Origin: Kumtagia sp964244725
GTDB taxonomy: Bacteria; Pseudomonadota; Alphaproteobacteria; Rhizobiales; Rhizobiaceae
Direction of reading: 5' to 3'
Assembly: GCA_964244725.1 (NCBI GenBank)
Contig: CAXTJQ010000007.1
Coordinates: 134,425 to 198,424 of the forward strand
Length of the DNA: 64,000 nucleotides
Made by a program: the position numbers and the translations under genes. The first letter of the stretch is position 1, and each line of letters begins with the position of its first letter. The notes beneath the pieces are model-generated. The model was not told the origin of the DNA. It saw only the letters and a program-made list of their open reading frames with translations, and searched no databases. Positions 25,794 to 34,138 of the stretch are shown in pieces.

Positions 25794-27029
25794 TCAGGCC
25801 GCGAGCAATGTTTTCAGCTTCGTCCCGGGCGCCGCCAGTTTCTCACGCGGCGGGCAGGCGCGCCCGGCAATCAGCTTCTCGGCCAGCCTTATGTCCCTGG
25901 CCACCACGTTGCCGGGCCCGATGCCGCTTGCGGCGACCAGCCGGCCGTCGGCCGCCAGATGGAACAGGATGAACGCGCCGTCGCCGGCATCGCGGCGCAC
26001 GGTTTGCGTGGCTTCGTCGGCAAGACCGGAGATCTGCAGGCCGAGATCGTACTGATCGGACCAGAACCACGGCACCGCGACGTGCGCGAGGCCGGAGCCC
26101 AGCATGTTCCGGGCCGCGAGCGTCCCCTGTTCCTGCGCGTTGCGCCAGGCTTCGAGGCGCACACGCCGTCCGCCGTAGATCGCCAGCGGAAACGAACAGC
26201 AATCGCCGGCCGCGAAGATATCAGGATCCTGCGTGCGCAAGGTCTCGTCGACCGCGACGCCGTTGGCGATGGCCAAGCCGGCCGATTCGGCGAGTCCGGT
26301 GTTGGGGACGGAGCCGATGCCGATCACGGCGAAGTCGGCCTCGACCGTTTCGCCGTCCGCCAGCCCGATCGCGACGCCTTCCGGCATGTCGGCAATGGAG
26401 GCGATGCCCCGTCCGCATAAAATCGTGACGCCCTCCGCGACATGGCGGTCATGGATGACGGCGGCGATTTCGGCGGGAACGCCGCGCATCAGGATGCGCG
26501 GCTGCGCCTCGACGACGGTGACGGCGCAGCCGAGCCTGCGCGCGGCGGCGGCGAGTTCCAGCCCGATGAAGCCGCCGCCGACGATCGCCACCCGCGACCG
26601 CGCGCGCAGATGCGCGCGGATGGCGAGCGCGTCGTCGAAGGTGCGCAGGGTGACGCAGCGCCGGCTGTCCCTGGCGAGCGGCAGCGCGCGCGGGACGGCC
26701 CCCGTGGCCAGGAGAAGCCGTTCGAACCGTATGTCCCCGCCGATGTCCAATTTGAGAGCCTTGCCGACGGGGTCGATCGCGGTGACCTGGACTGAGGCGA
26801 GATGCTTGACGCCCGCCTCGGCCAGGCGATCTTCGCTGGCGATCGTCTTCGGCAGAGGCGGGTCTTCTCCGGTCATCGCATCTTTGGACAGCGGCGGACG
26901 CTCGTAGGGCAGATGGAGTTCGGCGCCGATCAGCGTGACCGGACCCGCATAGCCCTCCTCGCGCAGCGCGAGCGCGGCCCGCGCTCCACATTCGCCCGCG
27001 CCGACGATGACCATTCCAACGTCCGACAT
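25794..27029 (-). CDS. mocF: NAD(P)H:ferredoxin reductase, MocF-like
   Basis: FAD-dependent pyridine nucleotide-disulfide oxidoreductase family, as in the reductase components of Rieske/di-iron oxygenases. The first FAD motif is VIVGAGECGARAAL near residue 8. A second dinucleotide motif is VAIVGGGFIGLELA, and FAAGDCCSFP holds the second FAD contact. The start ATG at 27029 gives the motif its usual position; an upstream ATG at 27044 is possible. The Rieske ferredoxin gene ends 26 bases upstream, so it should pass electrons from NAD(P)H to that ferredoxin. The moc name follows the similar Sinorhizobium mocDEF set and is by context. Confidence 0.8.
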   Translation of the reverse strand: MSDVGMVIVGAGECGARAALALREEGYAGPVTLIGAELHLPYERPPLSKDAMTGEDPPLPKTIASEDRLAEAGVKHLASVQVTAIDPVGKALKLDIGGDIRFERLLLATGAVPRALPLARDSRRCVTLRTFDDALAIRAHLRARSRVAIVGGGFIGLELAAAARRLGCAVTVVEAQPRILMRGVPAEIAAVIHDRHVAEGVTILCGRGIASIADMPEGVAIGLADGETVEADFAVIGIGSVPNTGLAESAGLAIANGVAVDETLRTQDPDIFAAGDCCSFPLAIYGGRRVRLEAWRNAQEQGTLAARNMLGSGLAHVAVPWFWSDQYDLGLQISGLADEATQTVRRDAGDGAFILFHLAADGRLVAASGIGPGNVVARDIRLAEKLIAGRACPPREKLAAPGTKLKTLLAA

Positions 27030-27055
27030 TGTCCCCCTCCGCACGATCGAAACGT

Positions 27056-27370
27056 TCAGACGATCTCGATCATCACCTTGCCTGCGTCGACCTTCACCGC
27101 ATAGGTCCTCAGGTTGACACAGACGGGAGCGCCCTTGGCGGCGCCCGTTTTATAGTTGAAGCGGCCATTGTGCTTGGGGCATTCGATGATGTCGTCCATC
27201 ACAAGCCCGTCGGCGAGATGAACCTTCTCATGCGTGCAGAGGCCGTCGGTGGCGAAGAACTCGTCGTCGGGCGAGCGGTAGACCGCAAAGGTCCGCCCGG
27301 CGTGATCGAAGCGCATCACGTCCTCCTCGTCGATGTCATGCGTTCCACAGACTTTAACCCAATCCGACAC
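27056..27370 (-). CDS. mocE: Rieske-type [2Fe-2S] ferredoxin, MocE-like
   Basis: A 104-residue single-domain Rieske ferredoxin. Cluster ligands are C45-x-H47 (CTHEKVHL) and C64-x2-H67 (CPKHNGRFN), with 16 residues between the two motifs as in bacterial oxygenase ferredoxins. It has no membrane anchor. Placed between the di-iron oxygenase and reductase genes, it should carry electrons between them. In Sinorhizobium meliloti, MocE is the ferredoxin of rhizopine catabolism. The physiological substrate here is unproven. Confidence 0.85.
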   Translation of the reverse strand: MSDWVKVCGTHDIDEEDVMRFDHAGRTFAVYRSPDDEFFATDGLCTHEKVHLADGLVMDDIIECPKHNGRFNYKTGAAKGAPVCVNLRTYAVKVDAGKVMIEIV

Positions 27371-27429
27371 GGCCTCGCTCCCTGATCTTGTCGGACGCGC
27401 CGCGGCGGCCGTCCACTCGTGGTTCCAGT

Positions 27430-28542
27430 CTATTCGGCGGCGGCCGGCAAGGAAGCCGGCGTATGAAACTCCTCGCGGTAGGGACGCGCGGTCGGCGGCA
27501 GTTCGCGCTTGAGGAAATAGTCCTCATTGCGAAGCTGGCGAAGAAACACCGGCGCCATCTCGCGGTAGGCATGCCAGATCGAAGGATTTGGCGCCGGCAG
27601 GTCGTGCTTGATCAGGTCGTGCAGCTTCGGCAGCGCATGATAGGGCACCATCGGGAACATGTGATGCTCGACGTGATAGTTCATGTTGAGATAGAGGAAC
27701 CGGCTGACCGGATTCATGTAGACGGTGCGCGAGTTGAGCCGATGATCGGTGACGTTGTCGGCCAGGCCGCCATGTTGCAGCAGGCCGACCATGACCATAT
27801 GCCAGGCGCCGTACAGACGCGGCAGGCCAATCAGCATCAGCGGAAGCCAGGAACCGAGCGCGGCGGCCAGGATCACCGTCGCGGCATAGATCGCGATATG
27901 GATGCGCGCGACCTGGATGGCCTTGGCCTGCTCCATCTCCGGGACGAAGCTCTTTTCCGCCGGCGTCAGGATGCCGAACGCGTTGGTCAGCAGCGCCTTC
28001 ATCGAGTACCAGGCATCGAAGATGCCGAAGAAATTGGCCGCCGTGCGCGCCAGATCGGGCGGACGCATCACGGCGATCTCGGCGTCGCGGCCGACGATGA
28101 TCGTATCCGTGTGGTGGCGCGCATGGCTCCACTTCCAGACCACGGAATTGCGCATGACCATGAAGCTCGCGATCTCGTAGATCACGTCGTTCATCCAGCG
28201 CGTCTTGAAGGCGGTGCCGTGGCCCATCTCGTGCCAGCGCGCGTCGCTCGACGATCCGTAGAGCGTTCCGTAGACGAAGAAGAACGGCACGCACCACCAG
28301 GCGCCCCAGAACGCGATGCCGCCGGCGGCGGACAGAATGATCGCCGCGAACCAGATGATGGCGTCGCGCATGGCGATATCGTCGGACCGCTGCATCAACT
28401 CCTTCATCAGCTTGCGCGGCACGTCCGTGTGATACCATTCGGCGGAGGCCAGTCCGGTTTCGACCGCCGAGCGGGTGCTCGACCCCACCAGGCTGTAGTC
28501 GCGCCGGGCTGCGCCGAAGGTTTCGACAGCGGCAATCGTCAT
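27430..28542 (-). CDS. mocD: Membrane di-iron oxygenase/desaturase family protein, MocD-like
   Basis: The 370-residue product belongs to the fatty-acid desaturase superfamily. Three histidine boxes are intact: HEMGH (104-108), HARHH (140-144) and HVEHH (290-294). Hydrophobic segments lie between them (about 62-95 and 213-245). A strong GGGAGGT precedes the ATG. MocD of rhizopine catabolism is of this superfamily and is thought to act in oxidative removal of the O-methyl group. It is first gene of the operon with ferredoxin, reductase, PanB-like, xylA and EamA genes. A lipid desaturase is the main alternative, but the partner genes argue against it. Confidence 0.82.
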   Translation of the reverse strand: MTIAAVETFGAARRDYSLVGSSTRSAVETGLASAEWYHTDVPRKLMKELMQRSDDIAMRDAIIWFAAIILSAAGGIAFWGAWWCVPFFFVYGTLYGSSSDARWHEMGHGTAFKTRWMNDVIYEIASFMVMRNSVVWKWSHARHHTDTIIVGRDAEIAVMRPPDLARTAANFFGIFDAWYSMKALLTNAFGILTPAEKSFVPEMEQAKAIQVARIHIAIYAATVILAAALGSWLPLMLIGLPRLYGAWHMVMVGLLQHGGLADNVTDHRLNSRTVYMNPVSRFLYLNMNYHVEHHMFPMVPYHALPKLHDLIKHDLPAPNPSIWHAYREMAPVFLRQLRNEDYFLKRELPPTARPYREEFHTPASLPAAAE

Positions 28543-28633
28543 GGTGACCTCCCAGTCGCATGGTTGCAGGTGCATGGACCCTGCAGATGCCCGTATAGCG
28601 GTTTCAGCACAGTCTCTCAAGCATTTGCAATTT

Positions 28634-28651
28634 TTTCTATCATTTCTATCA
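28634..28651. repeat. Tandem 9-bp repeat in the mocD/lacI-type intergenic region
   Basis: TTTCTATCA occurs twice head to tail, then a partial TTTTCT, in an unusually AT-rich patch between divergent mocD-like and LacI-type genes. It may be part of a promoter or binding site. The 126-bp gap must hold both promoters. Confidence 0.5.
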
Positions 28652-28668
28652 TTTTCTGCCATGGTTGA

Positions 28669-29727
28669 ATGACGGCAACCGCCCGGACGATCGACATGGC
28701 AAGCAGACCAACCATCGAACAGCTCGCGAAAGCGTCCGGCGTCAGCGTGGCGACGGTGGACCGGGTGCTCAACAAGCGCCTGCCGGTCCGCGCATCGACC
28801 GCCAGCCGGGTCCACGAAGCGGCGGGCCGCATCGGCTTTCACGCGGCGGGCCTCATCGGGCAGCGCATCCGCGAGGATCTGCCCGAGATCAGGCTGGGTT
28901 TCCTGTTGCTCGAGACCAGCCAGCAATTCTACGGCAAATTCGCGCGCGACATCGAACGCAGCGTAACGGAAAGAACGGATTTGCGCGGCGTGGCGATCAT
29001 CGACATGGTTTCCTCGCAGGCGCAGGACGAGATCATCGCCAAGCTCGAATCGCTGGCGAAAAGAAGCGCGGCGGTGGCCATCGTGGCGCCGGAGCACCCC
29101 ACCCTGACCGCCGCGGTGGAGCGCCTGAAGAAGGAGGGCGTGCCGGTATTCTCGCTGCTGTCGGATTTCGCGGCCGGGGTGCGGCAGGGCTATGTCGGCG
29201 TCCACAATGGCAAGGTGGGACGCACGGCCGCCTGGATGATCGCGCGTTGCGCGAAAAGGCCCGGCAAGGTCGCGCTGTTCGTCGGGTCGCACCGCTTCCA
29301 CGGCCACGAATTGCGCGAGATGGGGTTTCGCGCCTTTTTCCGCGAGGCGTTTCCGGATTTTACCGTGCTGGACACGGCGGTCAACCTGGAGACGCCGCAA
29401 TTGACGCATGACACGCTGCTTGCCCTTTCGGCGCAGCATGACGATCTGGTCGGCTGCTATGTCGCCGGCGGCGGCATGGAGGGCGCGATCTCGGCCCTGG
29501 AACACATGGATCCAGCGCGGCGGCCGGTGACGATCTGCAACGAGATCACGCCGCAATCGCGCGCCGCCCTCGCCGCCAATCTTCTGACGATGGTGATCGC
29601 GACGCCGCTCGCGCCGCTCTGCCGCGAACTCGTCGCGCTGATGGCGCAGACCGTGCGGGCAGGCGATGCCGCCGCCCCATCGCAAACCTTCCTGCCGTTC
29701 GACATCTACCTGCCGGAGAATGTTTAG
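28669..29727 (+). CDS. LacI-family transcriptional regulator
   Basis: The 352-residue product has the LacI helix-turn-helix PTIEQLAKASGVSVATVDRVLN (about 14-35) and a periplasmic-binding-protein-like ligand domain ending in LPFDIYLPENV. It lies 126 bp from, and divergent to, the mocD-like operon, so it most likely controls that operon and perhaps the nearby importer, with a sugar or polyol as effector. An internal ATG (28696) would give a shorter tail; I keep the first ATG. No full palindromic LacI operator is obvious by eye. Confidence 0.88.
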   Translation: MTATARTIDMASRPTIEQLAKASGVSVATVDRVLNKRLPVRASTASRVHEAAGRIGFHAAGLIGQRIREDLPEIRLGFLLLETSQQFYGKFARDIERSVTERTDLRGVAIIDMVSSQAQDEIIAKLESLAKRSAAVAIVAPEHPTLTAAVERLKKEGVPVFSLLSDFAAGVRQGYVGVHNGKVGRTAAWMIARCAKRPGKVALFVGSHRFHGHELREMGFRAFFREAFPDFTVLDTAVNLETPQLTHDTLLALSAQHDDLVGCYVAGGGMEGAISALEHMDPARRPVTICNEITPQSRAALAANLLTMVIATPLAPLCRELVALMAQTVRAGDAAAPSQTFLPFDIYLPENV

Positions 29728-29809
29728 AACCTCGCTTTGAACCAAGACCTTCTCCACAAAATTGCCGCAAGCGTTTACGCATGGTCAATCAACCAGAGGG
29801 GAGGTTTCC

Positions 29810-30091
29810 ATGCGCCTGTCGAACCTGCCGGCTTTATGGCCGGTCTTGTGCGTCGCCGGGACACAGGTCTTGTCGATCGAGACCACGGGCCCCGCGCTCG
29901 CGCTCGAAGCCCAGCGCTACACGGTCTATTGCGCCGACGACAAGATCGAGGTGTCGATGTGGGACCTGGAGCAGATGAAGGTGCGGCGCGGCTCCAACGT
30001 CTGCCAGTTCACGAGCTACACCAGCTACAGCGATGCGCTGCGCTTCGCGGCAAGGAATTTCGGCGGCGAGGGCTCCGCCTGCAGTTGCTGA
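29810..30091 (+). CDS. Small secreted protein of unknown function
   Basis: A 93-residue product with a likely signal peptide (MRLSNLPALWPVLCVAG onward, cleavage near ALA at about 33) and a short mature domain with YTVYCADD, VCQFTSYTSYSDA and a C-terminal CSC. The odd cysteine pattern suggests disulfides or metal binding. A strong GGGGAGG precedes the ATG. I do not recognise the family. It lies 183 bp upstream of a type I secretion ABC transporter, but its N-terminal signal makes it an unlikely substrate of that system. Confidence 0.6.
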   Translation: MRLSNLPALWPVLCVAGTQVLSIETTGPALALEAQRYTVYCADDKIEVSMWDLEQMKVRRGSNVCQFTSYTSYSDALRFAARNFGGEGSACSC

Positions 30092-30274
30092 ATGAAACCT
30101 CGGGGCTCGCGGGCATGTCGGCCCGCCCCATGAAATGCAGGACGCGCCGCCTCTATTGTTAAGACCTGTGCCGCATACTATAAGGCCTGCACCACAAGGG
30201 CCGAAAGACTCGGTCTATCCTTCACAGGCCGACTATCGGCTTCGGGTCAGACATTCCTTCTCGCAGGTTCGCCG

Positions 30275-31999
30275 ATGACGCCAAAGAATACGTTCGGTGA
30301 CGCGCTCGGAACCTACCGCGCCATCCTCGGCTCGGTTATCCTGTTCAGCGCGGCGATCAACGCGCTGATGTTCGTCGGCCCGCTGTACATGCTGCAAGTG
30401 TACGACCGCGTCCTGCAGAGCCGCAGCGAAACGACCCTGCTCCTGCTCACCGGCCTCGCCGTGTCGATGCTGGCCGTCTACGCCATTCTGGAATGGGTGA
30501 GGTCGCGGGTGCTGGTGCGCGCGGGCCTGCGCTTCGACAACGTGCTTTCAGGACCGCTGTTCTCCCGGGTCGTCGGCGCATCGCTGGCGCAACCGGGCGC
30601 CAAATCGGAATTCGCGCTGTCCGACATCGACCGGCTGCGCGAATTCCTGACGGGTTCGGGCCTGATCGCGCTCTGCGATCTGCCGTGGATGCCGATCTTC
30701 CTCGCCGTCTGTTTCGTCTTCCATCCCTATATCGGCTGGCTCGCCACGGGCGGGGCGGCCATCATCTTCACGCTGACGATCCTGAACGAATTCGCAACCA
30801 AGAAAACCCTCAACCAGGCGAGTTCCAGTTCGCAGTCCGCGCAACACTTCGCCAACACCACCCTGCAGAACGTCGAGGTCATTCGCGCGCTGGGGATGGA
30901 GCGAACCCTGCGAAGCCGCTGGGCGGCCATGCACCGCACGACGCTGGAACTACAAGCGACGGCCAGCGATCGCGCGGGCGTGCTGGTGTCGGCGTCCAAA
31001 TTCTTCCGGATGGTGCTCCAGACCTTCATCCTCGGCCTCGGCGCCTACCTCGTGCTGGAAAACGCCATAACGCCGGGAGTCATGATCGCAGCCTCGATCA
31101 TGATGGGCCGGGCGCTGTCGCCGGTCGACCAGGTGGTCGGCCAATGGAAGCAATTCGTCGGCGCGCGCCAGGCCTATGGCCGGCTGCGCGACCTTTTCAA
31201 CCGCATCCCGAACGAAGAGGAGCGCACGCGCCTGCCGCGGCCCCAGGGCGAGTTCGCCGCCGAACAGATCGTCGTCGGCCCGCCCGGCGCGCGCACGCCG
31301 ATCATCAGCGGCGTGACCTTCGCGTTGCAGGCCGGCGAGACCATGGCCCTGGTAGGCCCCAGCGGCGCCGGCAAATCGACGCTGGTCCGGGCGCTGGTTG
31401 GCGTCTGGACGCCGATGCAAGGCGCGGTCCGGCTCGACGGCTCCGAATTGCAGCACTGGAACCGCGACGAACTCGGCGACTATGTCGGCTACCTGCCGCA
31501 GACCGTCGAACTCTTCGCAGGGACGATCGCCGAGAATATCGCCCGCTTCAAGCCGGTGGACTCGGATGAGGTCATCCTGGCGGCGCGGCGCGCCGGCGTG
31601 CATGAGGTCATCCAGAACCTGCCCGACGGCTACGAGACGCAGATCGGCATCTCCGGGCGACAACTCTCGGGCGGCCAGCGGCAGCGCATCGGCCTGGCGC
31701 GTGCGCTGTTCGGCGATCCGGCGGTGATCATCCTCGACGAGCCGAACGCCAATCTCGACATGGAAGGCGAGGAGGCGCTGCTGCGGGCGTTGAAGGACCT
31801 GCGCGAACGCCAGCGCACCGTCATCTTCGTCAGCCACAAGATCGGCCTGCTTTCGCTCAGCGACAAGTCGCTGATCCTGGCGGACGGGCGGATGCGCGCC
31901 TTCGGGCCGACCCGCGAGGTGCTTCAGCCCAAGGTCGTGGCGCCGCTGCCGCAAGGCGAGGAAGCGGCGGCCGCCCGCTCGCGCATGGCGGTCAACTAG
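30275..31999 (+). CDS. prtD: Type I secretion ABC transporter/permease (PrtD family)
   Basis: Inner-membrane exporter of a type I secretion system. The 574-residue product has an N-terminal ABC-transmembrane half with about six segments (GPLYMLQVYDRVLQSRSETTL is characteristic of the PrtD family). The ATPase follows with Walker A GPSGAGKST (about 362), signature LSGGQRQR and Walker B VIILDEPNANLD. There is no C39-like N-terminal domain. The adaptor gene follows after 68 bp containing a small CCGCCG-AAA-CGGCGG hairpin. No TolC-type channel or RTX substrate gene is in the window. Confidence 0.9.
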   Translation: MTPKNTFGDALGTYRAILGSVILFSAAINALMFVGPLYMLQVYDRVLQSRSETTLLLLTGLAVSMLAVYAILEWVRSRVLVRAGLRFDNVLSGPLFSRVVGASLAQPGAKSEFALSDIDRLREFLTGSGLIALCDLPWMPIFLAVCFVFHPYIGWLATGGAAIIFTLTILNEFATKKTLNQASSSSQSAQHFANTTLQNVEVIRALGMERTLRSRWAAMHRTTLELQATASDRAGVLVSASKFFRMVLQTFILGLGAYLVLENAITPGVMIAASIMMGRALSPVDQVVGQWKQFVGARQAYGRLRDLFNRIPNEEERTRLPRPQGEFAAEQIVVGPPGARTPIISGVTFALQAGETMALVGPSGAGKSTLVRALVGVWTPMQGAVRLDGSELQHWNRDELGDYVGYLPQTVELFAGTIAENIARFKPVDSDEVILAARRAGVHEVIQNLPDGYETQIGISGRQLSGGQRQRIGLARALFGDPAVIILDEPNANLDMEGEEALLRALKDLRERQRTVIFVSHKIGLLSLSDKSLILADGRMRAFGPTREVLQPKVVAPLPQGEEAAAARSRMAVN

Positions 32000-32067
32000 A
32001 CACCGCCGAAACGGCGGCGCAGACGCACCGACACGAGCAACCGCACACGTCTTGATGGATCATCGCC

Positions 32068-33381
32068 ATGGCGACCGAAACTGAAAACGCCGCCAAGAGT
32101 TTCTCGCCGACGCCGTATGTGATGGTCGGCTACACGACCATCCTGCTTGCCTTCGGCGTGTTTGGGACATGGGCCGCGACCGCGCCGCTGGCCAGCGGCG
32201 TCGTCGCGCACGGAACGGTCGCCGTGTTCAGCAATCGTAAGGTCATCCAGCACCTCGAAGGCGGGATCGTTGCCGAAATCGACGTCCAGGAAGGCGATAT
32301 CGTCGAGGCGGGCGACGTTCTGGTGCGGCTGGACAAGAAGCAGTCCGAGGGCAACCTTATGGTTTTGACCGCGCGCCTGGGACTGCTGAAGGCGACCGAG
32401 GCGCGCCTGCAGGCAGAAAGCATCGATGCCGACTCGGTCGACTTCCCGCCCGAGGTCCTGCCCGCGCCTGGCGCGGAGGAGCCGCTCTCTATCAAGCTGC
32501 AGCGCACCCTCTTCCGCGACCGGAAGGCGACCAAGGACGGGCAGGTCAGCATTCTCAACGCACGCATCTCGCAACTCGAACAGGTGGTCGGCGGGCTGGA
32601 TTCGCAGCGCAAGTCGCTGTCCGACCAGCGCGATTCGATGGCGGAGCAAATCAAGCGCATGCAGGAGGGCGAGAAGAGCGGCTACGTCTCCGTCAACCAG
32701 GTGGCGCAGCTGATGCGCGCGCAGATGGACCTCGAAGGCAACCTCGGACGCGTCCTTGCCGATTCCGCCAAGGCCGGCCAGACGATCGCGGAAACCAAGC
32801 TGCAGATTTTGCAGCTGGCGCAGGAATTCGTCGAGCGCGCGAGCACCGAACTGCGCGACATTCGCGACCAGGTGAGCGAGATCGGCGAGCGCGCCAAGCA
32901 GGCGCAGGACGTCGTGGAGCGCAGCGTCATCCGGGCGCCGGTCCGCGGCATGGTGCAGGACATCAAGGTCCATACGCGTTCGGGAGTGGTGCGACCGGCC
33001 GAGCCGATCATGGAGATCATTCCGCTGGACGACGATTTGATCGTCAACGCACATGTGCGGCCGCTCGACATCGACAACGTGGCCGTCGGCGGGCCCGCCG
33101 AGGTTCGCTTCCCCGCGTTCGCGAGCCGCGCCACGCCGGTGGTGTTCGGCACCGTGCAGGTGCTGTCGCAGGATGTCATCCAGCCCGACAATCCGCAAAT
33201 CGAGCCCTACTACATCGCCCGCGTCAGCGTCAGCGACAAGGACATCCCCGACATGATGCGTGGCAGGCTGGTGCCCGGCATGCCCTCGGAAGTCATCATC
33301 GCCAGCGGCGAGCGGACACTTTTCGACTATATCGTCAAGCCGTTGAAGGACGCGATGTCGAAGGGTCTGCTGGAGAAGTAG
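32068..33381 (+). CDS. prtE: Type I secretion periplasmic adaptor (HlyD/PrtE family)
   Basis: Membrane fusion partner of the ABC exporter. The 437-residue product has a single N-terminal membrane segment (about 16-38), the first lipoyl half (VIQHLEGGIVAEIDVQEGD) and a long coiled-coil hairpin (about 140-285). The second half (SVIRAPVRGMVQDIKVHTRSGVV) and the beta-barrel with PVVFGTVQVLSQDV follow, ending in the conserved ERTLFDYIVKPLKD. It converges on the GntR gene with a 24-bp gap. Confidence 0.9.
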   Translation: MATETENAAKSFSPTPYVMVGYTTILLAFGVFGTWAATAPLASGVVAHGTVAVFSNRKVIQHLEGGIVAEIDVQEGDIVEAGDVLVRLDKKQSEGNLMVLTARLGLLKATEARLQAESIDADSVDFPPEVLPAPGAEEPLSIKLQRTLFRDRKATKDGQVSILNARISQLEQVVGGLDSQRKSLSDQRDSMAEQIKRMQEGEKSGYVSVNQVAQLMRAQMDLEGNLGRVLADSAKAGQTIAETKLQILQLAQEFVERASTELRDIRDQVSEIGERAKQAQDVVERSVIRAPVRGMVQDIKVHTRSGVVRPAEPIMEIIPLDDDLIVNAHVRPLDIDNVAVGGPAEVRFPAFASRATPVVFGTVQVLSQDVIQPDNPQIEPYYIARVSVSDKDIPDMMRGRLVPGMPSEVIIASGERTLFDYIVKPLKDAMSKGLLEK

Positions 33382-33405
33382 GCGCCGGAGGCGTCGCGTC
33401 GCCGC

Positions 33406-34119
33406 TCAAACGCCGCCTCTGGCGATGATTTCGTCGGTGTTGGCGAGAAGCTTGCGGACCGCCGAACGCGCGGCGTCGGGACGGCGCAGGCGAATCGCGC
33501 GCTCGATCGCGTCGTGCAGAGCCTGGACCTTTTGCAGGTCGTCTTCCGCGCGGGTGATGAACACGAACAGGTTTTTCAGGGCCGATTCGATCAGTACGCC
33601 AAGCGGCACCAGCAGGTCGTTGCCCGAAGCGCGAAGAATCGCCAGGTGGAAGCGCGTGTCGGCCTCCGTGCGCTCCCGCAAGCTTGCGGCCTGCCCCATC
33701 TGAACACAGGCGAGGCTGATCTCGGCCATTTGCGTCTCGCTGCGGCGCATCGCGGCGAATGCGGTGGCCTCGGGCTCGATGATGTGGCGGAATTCCTGAA
33801 CGGTGCGCAGGAACGCCTCGCGGTCCGGCGAGGCGGCGTACCAGGCGAGAACGTCGCGGTCGAGCAGGTTCCAGCGCTCCTTCGGCTCGACGCGGCTGCC
33901 GATCTTCGGCCGCGAGGCGAGCAGGCTCTTGGCCATCAGCATCTTGATCGCCTCGCGCACCGCCGAGCGGCTGACGCCGAACGTTTCCGACCACTTGATC
34001 TCGTTGGGCAGGATCGTTCCGGGCGGATAGTCGCCACGCACGATCCTGAGGCCGATCTCATGGGCGAGCGACAGGTGGACGCTGTCGCCGATCGGCCGCT
34101 CGAGATCGTCGCGTTTCAC
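33406..34119 (-). CDS. GntR/FadR-family transcriptional regulator
   Basis: A 237-residue regulator. The N-terminal winged helix has EIGLRIVRGDYPPGTILPNE and the recognition region FGVSRSAVREAIKML. The C-terminal all-helical FCD domain carries metal/ligand-type His residues (EFRHIIEP, FHLAI, HDAIERAI). The start is a GTG at 34119, 19 bases after the epimerase stop. The two genes look cotranscribed, so the regulator probably answers to a sugar acid related to the epimerase/dehydrogenase reaction. FCD-type members often sense uronates, gluconate or similar acids. Confidence 0.85.
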   Translation of the reverse strand: MKRDDLERPIGDSVHLSLAHEIGLRIVRGDYPPGTILPNEIKWSETFGVSRSAVREAIKMLMAKSLLASRPKIGSRVEPKERWNLLDRDVLAWYAASPDREAFLRTVQEFRHIIEPEATAFAAMRRSETQMAEISLACVQMGQAASLRERTEADTRFHLAILRASGNDLLVPLGVLIESALKNLFVFITRAEDDLQKVQALHDAIERAIRLRRPDAARSAVRKLLANTDEIIARGGV

Positions 34120-34138
34120 CGGAAGCGCGCCGATCCGG

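Noticed and set aside
27430..28542. Fatty-acid desaturase acting on membrane lipids
   Set aside because: Possible from the fold, but adjacency to a Rieske ferredoxin and its reductase in MocDEF order favours the rhizopine-type oxygenase.
27430..29757. Very long reverse frame joining mocD-like gene with sequence opposite the LacI gene
   Set aside because: The N-terminal 400 codons are antisense to an intact LacI-type gene; the mocD-like ATG at 28542 has a strong ribosome binding site.
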